DNA from: Prorocentrum cordatum
Taxonomy: Eukaryota; Sar; Dinophyceae; Prorocentrales; Prorocentraceae
DNA length: 25,000 nt
Assembly: GCA_963575745.1 (NCBI GenBank)
Contig: CAUYUJ010017833.1
Span: forward strand, 1-25,000
Direction of reading: 5' to 3'
In this document: positions 18,628 to 25,000 of the stretch, in pieces
Layout of the letters: each line of letters starts with the position of its first letter
Position numbering within the stretch: position 1 is the first letter of the stretch
The notes under the pieces: generated by a model
Told to the model about the DNA's origin: nothing
The model's database searches: none
Seen by the model: the letters and a program-made list of their open reading frames with translations, nothing else
Translations under genes and position numbers: made by a program

Positions 18628-18669
18628 CCAGTGGAAGCACGACTTCGACCAGTGGAAGCACGACTTCGA
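18628..18669 (+). repeat. 21-bp direct repeat, two copies
   Basis: ACCAGTGGAAGCACGACTTCG occurs at 18628-18648 and again head-to-tail at 18649-18669. The length is seven codons, so frames are preserved. Confidence 0.92.
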
Positions 18670-19412
18670 CGGACGTCGCCCCACCGGCACATGTATAGCT
18701 GCAGCGGGCGCGCGAACAGCATCTCCCCGGAAAAAAAATGCAACGAAAGACGACGAAGTCCACGGCCCAAAACAGGGACGGACAAAAACCGCAGTTCAAG
18801 GCGAATCCAACCCAACAAAAAAGAGTGACGAGAGACGCGAAACAATGAGACGACAGAGAGAACCAAGAGGAAACATGCGACACCGAGAGAAGAAGTCCAA
18901 GAGCGAAGCCAAGGAGCTTAAGATGTGCAAAACCAGCCTCGCCGCATCAGGTTTCCCCGACGCCGAAATGCCGTCGTGGGAGGCCTGAGGGCCAGGAATG
19001 CCTGCCTCCGGTGATTGCTCTGGCGTTGGCTCCAGGGCCCCGCGGGCGACACCTCTTCAGGAGCGGGCGCGGGAGTGCCTGGCGTAGGCCGCCGGGGTCT
19101 CGATCCTGAATCGGAGGCCCATGCAAGCCACGTGTTTGCCAAGTCTGTGGCTCTTGGAAATCAGTGGAAAGGGCTGTCAGCAGCACGACAAAGTATAAGG
19201 CCAAGCGCTGCACTACTGTGACTTACCGCGAGTCTCGCAAGATCACATCTAGTAGAGCCTTCGGCCCAGGCGATCATCCTAACAAGACCTCTACCGCGCC
19301 ATGAAGACACCAGGTATCGCCACGGGTGCAGCGCGGCACGAACATCGCGGCATGTTACGACCAGACTGAGTCGCCATAGCGTCGGGCTTCCGCGCCGCAG
19401 TTACTTCAGCGC

Positions 19413-19496
19413 CCTCGGCGAGCGATTCGCGTCAGGTTTCCCCGCCGCCGCGGAGGCAGACCTCGGCGAGCGCTTTGCGCCAGGTTCCCCCGCCGC
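19413..19496 (+). repeat. 48-bp tandem direct repeat, two copies
   Basis: CCTCGGCGAGCG, ATTCGCGTCAGG, TTTCCCCGCCGC at 19413-19448 recurs at 19461-19496 with a few substitutions. A shorter relative (CATCAGGTTTCCCCGACGCC) lies near 18946-18966. Confidence 0.8.
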
Positions 19497-19844
19497 GAAA
19501 GCACGCGCGCCTGCTTCCCCTCCCCCCGCGCTCCGCGCCCCTCCTTCCCGCCGGAAGGAGGGCGGCGTGGGATAGCGAACGGTGACCGCAAAGGCGGTAG
19601 CTTTGGCCGCCTAGGCGCACACGCTGCCGCAGCCCTGTTCGAGCGCCCACGCCTTGAGTCCTTGGAAGCCGACCGCTCGCGACCGAGAGACGGCTTCGGC
19701 GGAGGCGTCCTGCCTCCATGGTCTCGAACAGGCTTGCCCGATCCTCTCGGGAAAATGCTTCCCCGCGCGCTTCGTTTCGGCCTTGCAGTGTGCTGCTTCT
19801 ACCCGCACGAGGGCTGAGGCGGGCTGCGAGGTGCTTCGTCCCCA

Positions 19845-20926
19845 GGGCTAGAGCGGCTTCCTGAGGGCGAGCGCTCGGGGGAGTCACCCTCTTGTGGTGC
19901 TTTGCGCCCTGGTCTCCGCTGTTGCCCACATGTGCAAAGGCGCATGCATCTTAATGCCTGCAACCCACGTCCTGGCGGCGCTACCACATCGGCCTGCCCC
20001 TTTCATCGCACAGTGGTTTGGACCACTCGCCTGTTAAGGTAAAGTCTTCGAAGAACTTGCGAGCGCACGACCTCTTAGTCGGTCCAGTAGACTTCTTCTG
20101 TAAGTGCCCTGGCTGATACCACGGGCAGTCCTGTGATGTGCGCGCGCCTTTCTGAACCCAACCGCTGCGCACTCCTTTACTTACCGACATGGCTGAGCGG
20201 CCCATATCCGCGAACGCCAGTTCCTTGCGTGCTGTTTGAACGCGGCTCTCAAGGAATATGGTGCAATTGTCGCAAAACCATTCGAAACGTTTGTTTGGGC
20301 CGCCGCTTTCCGCCCTGTGATATGCCCCTGTCTTATACTCAAGGTCACGATTATGTTCTATTTATGTTGTGAACATGGATTCAAGGATACGCAACTCAGG
20401 TATGGACTTCATGTCCAGGAGAGTGCAATCCCAATCCTCAACGAACTTGTTGGGGCTGCCACCCTTCATTTTGACACCATTGAGGTGGGCGAAGTCAAAG
20501 ATGCAACCGTCTGCTTCTACCAGCCTGTACCTGTCCAAGAGCATGAGAAAGACTTGTGGTCCTTTGACGAGCCGGCCGTTGGTCTTAGCTTCTTCCTTCC
20601 GTGTGTTCACTCTCCTTCTGAGGTCAGAGGGTGTTGCTGAATGCTGTGGCCATTTTCACATCGAGTTTCTCGAACTCGCCACTGTACACGATTATCCGGC
20701 ACCTGTCCAGGCAGCGCCCAAAGTGGAGGGATGGCCCACCGTCCCTCTGCTCATCCCAGCGATGTCGCCGCCTGCCGCTGGCCATGTTGAGTCTTGGCCC
20801 TGGGCAGTGGTGGAGTACCAGACGTCGACCGTTTTGGGAGATCAGGTTTCCCCGATCTCCTCGGGCAGGCGTCGCGGGCTGTGGAAATATGGATGCGCTC
20901 TGCTGCAGGCAACGTCTGGCCATCAT
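19845..20926 (-). pseudogene. decayed retroelement gag-like protein with CCCH-like zinc-finger remnants
   Basis: Read from 20926 down. One frame gives EFEKLDVKMATAFSNTL (about 20680-20627). A shift then leads to 20610-20362, with EEAKTNGRLVKGPQVFLM, DRYRLVEADGCIFDFAHL and WDCTLLDMKSIPELRILE. The same frame continues past a TAA (20364-20362) to WVQKGARTSQDCPWYQPGH (about 20160-20100), resembling a CCCH finger with some Cys/His replaced. After a TAG (19983-19981) comes CRH-stop-DACAFAH (about 19962-19936), a C-x5-C-x3-H finger with one stop inside. The helical gag-like core and C-terminal CCCH fingers match gag proteins of copia-like retroelements as I recall them from dinoflagellates. The frame stays open beyond 19845 to 19432 with nothing recognisable. 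No protease, integrase or RT is seen, so the copy is truncated or diverged. Confidence 0.6.
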
Positions 20927-20944
20927 AATCCCATCCTCGTATTC

Positions 20945-21318
20945 TTCTTCAGCACCATCATGATGATCATCAAAATCCTCATCATCACCATTCGAATCAA
21001 CATCACCATACCCATCATCATCAACAATTGCATCATCATCAGCACCATCATGAGTATCAAGATCATCATGATCATCGGCGTCATTAACATCATCTGTATC
21101 ATCAGCAGCATCACCATGCTCAGCATCACATCATCATCAGCAGCATCATCATCATAATCAGCATCATCACCATCATCACCATCAGCATCATCAGCAGCAG
21201 AATCATCACCACCACCATCACCATCACCATCACCATCGCCATCATGATTACCATTGCCATCACTATCATCATACGTACTCAGCATCATCCTCCTCATCAC
21301 CACCACCATCACCAACAT
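20945..21318. repeat. (CAT)n-type microsatellite with CAG/CAC variants
   Basis: About 370 bp of CATCAT, CAGCAT and CACCAT units. Immediately upstream, on the minus strand, of the gag-like relic. Confidence 0.96.
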
Positions 21319-21332
21319 CCCCCTCTTTTCGA

Positions 21333-21635
21333 CCCTCTCCTCCTCCTCCTCCTCCTCCTCCTCCTCTTCCTCCTCCTCCTTCCTCCATCTCCTCCTCCTC
21401 CTCCTCCTCCTGCTCCTCCTCCTCCTGATTGTTTGTCCTTGCTTCGCCTCCTGCTCTTCCTCCTCTTCCTCCTCCTCCTCCTCCTCTTGTTATTCTTCAT
21501 ATTTTTATTCTCCTCCTCCTCCTCTTCCTCCTCCTCCTCCTATTCCTCCTCCTCCTCCTCCTCCTCCTCCTCCTTCTCCTCACCCCCACCTCTTCCTCCC
21601 ACACCCTTCCTTCCTTCCTTCATTCCTTCCTTGTC
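21333..21635. repeat. (TCC)n microsatellite with interruptions and a TTCC tail
   Basis: Long TCC/CCT runs broken near 21427-21450 and 21490-21512, ending in TTCC units (21605-21630). Confidence 0.96.
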
Positions 21636-22046
21636 CTTCCACCCTTGGGCTCGGTAGGCCGCCTGACGCTGAAGTTGACGTCGCCTGGGCCGAGCCTGCT
21701 CAGCGCGGTGCCCTCCTGCGGCTCCCCCGCGGGAGGGGGGGGCTGCGGCAGCGCCAGGGAGGCAGAGCGGAGCGGCGCGGAAGGAGGGCGACTCCTGTGG
21801 GACGGTTGAAGGAAAAGTTAAGCAGCACTCCCCCCTCCTCCGCATTTCAAAGTTGGCGCGTATACGCAGCACTGGTCCGACGCTCGAACTCGGGAGACCC
21901 GAGCCCAACATTGCATTCGGGGAGAGGGGGGGGAGTTCACACCATATGTCATGCGTGAGTGTTGCTTAATTTTTTCCGACACCTGGATCACTTGCTGCGT
22001 CCAAAGCCCAGATAGTGGGGCGCCTGAAAGACCTTCCAACTTTTTA
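21636..22046. other. unassigned spacer
   Basis: GC-rich to about 21800, more mixed afterwards. Local G-runs (21735, 21925). No domain or repeat family recognised. Confidence 0.5.
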
Positions 22047-22195
22047 GGTGGCCACTTGCGAACCTGACCCCCGCCCCCCCGATTTCTAAGGGGGGGTGGG
22101 GGATCACGCCGCTCGGGAGCTCCCGAACGAAGTGGACCCCCACCCTCCCCTTAAGAAATCGTAAGGGGCGGGAGTTGGGTTCACATGTGGCCACC
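22047..22195. mobile_element. 149-bp foldback element (near-complete inverted repeat), MITE-like
   Basis: The left arm reads GGTGGCCAC, TTGCGAACCTGACCCCCGCC, then GATTTCTAAGG and GGGGGTGGGGG (22047-22110). The right arm, read on the other strand from 22195, reads GGTGGCCAC, ATGTGAACCCAACTCCCGCC, then GATTTCTTAAGG and GGAGGGTGGGGG. Arms are about 62 bp and pair over most of their length. The spacer of about 25 bp contains the palindrome CGGGAGCTCCCG. No protein is encoded. The flanks (TTTTTA and GAGAAC) show no clear duplication. Confidence 0.8.
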
Positions 22196-22755
22196 GAGAA
22201 CGCCTATACCCTTCCGAAGGACCTCCGGAAACTCTTAGAAACAATTTAGGAAGGAGTTCCTGGAAAGCTTCCGGGCACACGTATTGGGAGACAGTTAGAA
22301 AAAGGCTTGCCTGAACACGCTGCAGCTTCAGGCAAGCCAGTGCGAGGTGTCCTGCTGGGAGCTGGAACGAGCTCTGGGGCTACTTTGCGGCGCCGGCTTC
22401 TACTCTGAAGCCCCCGTAGCCCTGAGCGAGGTCGCACGCATGCTAAAACGCCTCTAGGGTATCAACAGTATATGCTCAGGACGACTCAAGACGACTCCCA
22501 GATCAAATCGTACAAGCCATAATTCTTTCCAGCCGGGTTCGCATCGCCAGAGTGTATCCTACCGTTTCGGGATCGCCTCCATGCGGCTCCACAGACAATT
22601 CACACAGGCCACGGACGGCAGAGCAGACCGCCAGGACAGTCTGCAGACGGCCCCGCGTGAGCAAAAATCGCACTAATTCGCCGGCACAACGGGCCAGAGG
22701 CGTGCTAAGAACTCCGGTAACTGGTTTACAATTTTCTGGTTCGCCCGTGTGGTGC
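22196..22755. other. unassigned spacer
   Basis: Unique sequence of mixed composition. Open frames on the minus strand (22955-22503) run into the following array; no domain is recognised. Confidence 0.5.
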
Positions 22756-24005
22756 GGCCCTTGGGGGCCCCCGAACGAAAAATACCCGGGCAGGTCCTGG
22801 CCAGGGGAGACCCAGAGATGGTTTTCCTCCTCGGCGCTGCCTTCCAGGCTTTCCCGAGCGCCCCAGGAACGCTCCAAGAGAGCCCCGTGACGTGCTCGAG
22901 ACGGTCCGAGGGGCCCTCGGTCGCCGCCAGACGGCCCAAGACGCCGAAGCCCCAAGAGAGCCTCAAGAGGCTATCCAAGAGAGCCTCGACAAACAAAAGT
23001 GTCCAATTCCCGTCGGAAAAAATACAATTTGCGCATAAGCGACGTTTCGAGATCCAGCGCGTCCAACGCTGCCCAAGTTGACCTTCAAAATCGCCCCAAG
23101 ACGGCCCAAAACTCCCAAGATGGGCCCAACACGGCCCAAGAGGGCCCCAAGACGGCAAACGAGGCCCCCTGGACAGCCCTAGACAGCCCTACGAGGGGCC
23201 CCATCGGGGGAGCACGGATTGAACTTTCCAGCTTGCCGACCCGCACGATCGTACCAAGACGCCCAAGATGGCCGCCAGACGGCAGAGGTTCTCCTAGAGA
23301 GCCTCAACAAGCACAAAGTGTCCACTTTCCAACAGAAAACGCACATTTTGCGCCTATGCGACGATTCGAGGTCCAACGCGTCCAACACTGCCCAGGAGAC
23401 CTTCAAGATCGCCCCAAGACGGCCCAACAGACTCCCGACATGGGCCCAAGAGGGCCCCAAGACGGCCCACGAGGCCCTCTGGACAGCCCAAGACAGCCCT
23501 AAGAGGAGCCCCATCGGGGGAGCACGGATTGAACTTCCTAGCTTGCCGACCCGCACGATCGTACCAAGACGCCCAAGATGGCCTCCAGACAGCCCAGGAC
23601 GCTGCCAAGAAGCCCCCAAGAGAGCCTCAAGAGGCCCTCCTAGACAGCCTCAACAAGCAAAAGGTGTCCCATTCCCTTCAGAAAACGTACATTCTGCGCC
23701 TATACGACGTTTCGAAGTCCAGCGCGTCCAACACTGCCTAGGAGACCTTCAAGATCGCCCCAAGACGGCCCAACAGACTCCCGACATGGGCCCAACACGG
23801 CCCAAGTGGGCTCCAAGACGGCCCACGAGGCCCCCTGGACAGCCCAAGACAGCCCTAGGGGCCCCATCGGGGGAACTCGCCTTGAACTTCCTAGCTTGCC
23901 GACCCGCAAGATCTTCCCAAGACGCCCAAGATGGCCCCCAGACGGCCCATGACGCCGCCAAGAAGCCCCGCGAGAGCCTCAAGAAGCCCTCCTAGAGAGC
24001 CTCGA
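22756..24005 (-). repeat. tandem array, period about 310-352 bp, same family as 7600-9330 in reverse orientation
   Basis: CCATCGGGGG(A)G/A-type starts lie at 23201, 23511 and 23863 (spacings 310 and 352). A second mark, CGACG(T/A)TTCGA followed by GTCCAACGC/GCGTCCAAC, lies at 23040, 23359 and 23705. An earlier, weaker unit lies at about 22900-23040. The longer spacing comes from an extra stretch of about 40 bp (near 23600-23640). Between marks the unit is built of CCCAAGACGGCCC and CCAAGATGGCC words, the reverse complement of the words in the 7600-9330 array. Minus frames read Leu-Gly-Pro-Ser-Trp-Ala strings. The mark segment (about 75 bp) is better conserved between units than the rest. Confidence 0.82.
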
Positions 24006-24274
24006 ACACCTAGAACCTCGAATCGGATCGACATGGACCCTGCCAGGCGCCCCTCTCCCTGCAGGACCCACCCGCTCCCTTTTTCGGTGCGGGAGGCGGA
24101 GAAAGCGGGAGGAGGAGCCGGTCTCGGGAGCCCTCGCCGGGCCCCGAGACCGTCAATAAACAACTCCGAATGAAAAGCCGATCCCGGGGAAGGGGTCCAG
24201 ACCTCTGGGAGAGCGTGATCCACAGCCGCTTTACTGTGGAAGATTGCCAACCTTTTCCTCCGGAACCCGAGGGT

Positions 24275-24545
24275 CGCCCCCCCCCCCCCCTCCGAAAATC
24301 CCCCCCCCTCCTGGCTGGGACCCCCCCCCCCCCCTCACCCGGCAAAACCCCCTCTCCCCTAACCCCCCCCACCCCCTCCCTCCCCCTATGAAAACCGGGG
24401 GGGGTCACTACCAGTTCGAACCCCTCCCCCCCCCCTCCAGATCCGGAAAACCGGGGGGGTCACTACCGGTTCGAACCCCCCCCCCCCTCGAAAACCGGAG
24501 GGGGATCACTACCGGTTCGAACCCCTCCCCACCCCCCCCACTCAC
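24275..24545. repeat. C-rich tract with three 44-56 bp tandem units
   Basis: Long runs of C (24276-24360). GAAAACCGG followed by a G-run, TCACTACC(A/G)GTTCGAACCCC and a C-run starts at about 24390, 24446 and 24490. Each unit carries the palindrome GGTTCGAACC or nearly so, and G-run/C-run pairs that could fold. Confidence 0.88.
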
Positions 24546-24599
24546 CGCCAGCAAACGACTCCCGGTCCCTACCACCGTCCGCATCACATCCCCCACTGT

Positions 24600-25000
24600 T
24601 GTTCCCAGCACCACTGTCCTCACCACCACTGTCCCCACTGTGTCCCCACCAGTGCCCCCACCACTGTCGCACTGTCCCCACTGTCCCCACCACTGTTCCC
24701 ACCACGGTTCCACTCTCCCCACTGTCTCCACGGCCCCAACCACTGCCCGACTATCCCCACTGTCCCCACTGTCCCACTGACTCCTCCGCTGTCCCACTGA
24801 GCTGTCCCACTGTTCCCACCACTGTCCCCACTGTCCCCACCACTGTCCCCACTGTACCTCTGTCCCATTGTCCCACCGCCGTCCTCGCCACCGCCTTCAC
24901 CACTGTCCCCACCACCATTGTACCCTCCACTGTCCCACTGTTTCCACCTCATTCCCACTGTGCCCACACCACTGTCCCCACCACCACCGTCCCCACCACT
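24600..25000. repeat. (CCACTGTCCC)n-type minisatellite running off the window
   Basis: CCACTGTCCC, CCACCACTGTCC and CACTGTCCCA units with substitutions and no fixed longer period. On the minus strand the frames give Gly/Thr/Val/Trp/Asp-rich strings. The array continues past the window end. Confidence 0.93.

Larger units (their letters stand above)
17988..19412. other. unassigned region with hairpin and 21-bp direct repeat
   Basis: The plus frame that crosses the 77-bp array stays open to 18828, giving about 275 codons of Arg/Ser/Pro/Thr-rich sequence. A minus frame (18866-18291) is also open and more hydrophobic. Neither shows a known domain. Local structures are a 10-bp hairpin at 18555-18580 and a 21-bp direct repeat at 18628-18669. 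Nothing recognisable lies between 18900 and 19412. Confidence 0.4.

Noticed and set aside
17164-18828. 554-codon open frame on the plus strand
   Set aside because: Its first 250 codons are the 77-bp minisatellite read in rotating phase, followed by a GGA tract. Long frames open on the other strand too, and no domain is visible in the remainder.
20640-20665. second possible spliced-leader relic (GTGGCCATTTTCACATCGAG)
   Set aside because: Only the GCCATTTT core fits well; the downstream half mismatches and no mRNA-like unit follows.
21244-21958. Leu/Ser/Pro-rich frames across the TCC tract
   Set aside because: Product of the trinucleotide repeat; composition is explained by CTC, TCC and CCT codons.
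24400-24530. GGTTCGAACC words resembling tRNA T-loops
   Set aside because: They lie in a C-rich tandem repeat and are simple palindromes; no cloverleaf is possible.

Overview
The window looks like nuclear DNA of a dinoflagellate. The decisive sign is at 4875-4896 on the minus strand: 22 bases that match the dinoflagellate spliced leader (consensus DCCGTAGCC...GGCTCAAG) at 21 positions. Other features agree: a decayed LINE and a decayed gag of types I recall from dinoflagellate sequence, a sushi-domain gene fragment whose best exon junction uses a GC donor, very repeat-rich DNA, and no compact gene order. I cannot name the species; a core dinoflagellate (Symbiodiniaceae, Prorocentrum or similar) is a guess.

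Layout. 1-600 is simple repeat. 624-4896 (minus) is a nearly full-length dead LINE: spliced-leader relic, short 5' leader, ORF1, then ORF2 with endonuclease, reverse transcriptase and C-terminal Cys motif. It lies between two GGA/TCC tracts. 5279-5426 is one copy of a dispersed repeat; the second is at 14590-14735. 5544-6636 is microsatellite. 7600-9330 is a degenerate tandem array, followed by a foldback element (9375-9619) and a 206-bp tandem duplication (9634-10043). 10044-12640 has no recognisable gene but holds a third inverted repeat (12009-12195). 12760-14399 (minus) carries pieces of a sushi/CCP-domain gene, the only likely host gene seen. 14709-15151 is an unassigned decayed reading frame with a perfect hairpin. 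15350-17905 holds four different minisatellites in a row (about 95-bp, 10/12-bp, 42-bp and 77-bp units), closed by a GGA tract. 19845-20926 (minus) is a decayed retroelement gag with CCCH-like fingers. 20945-21635 is CAT and TCC repeat, 22047-22195 a 149-bp foldback, 22756-24005 a second array of the 7600-9330 family in the opposite orientation, and 24275-25000 C-rich minisatellite.

Most long reading frames here come from repeats that lack stop codons and are not genes. The genes do not form a pathway: the window records retrotransposition (LINE, gag, possibly the foldbacks) and tandem-repeat growth around one fragmentary extracellular-type gene. All family calls rest on reading motifs by eye; no search was run.
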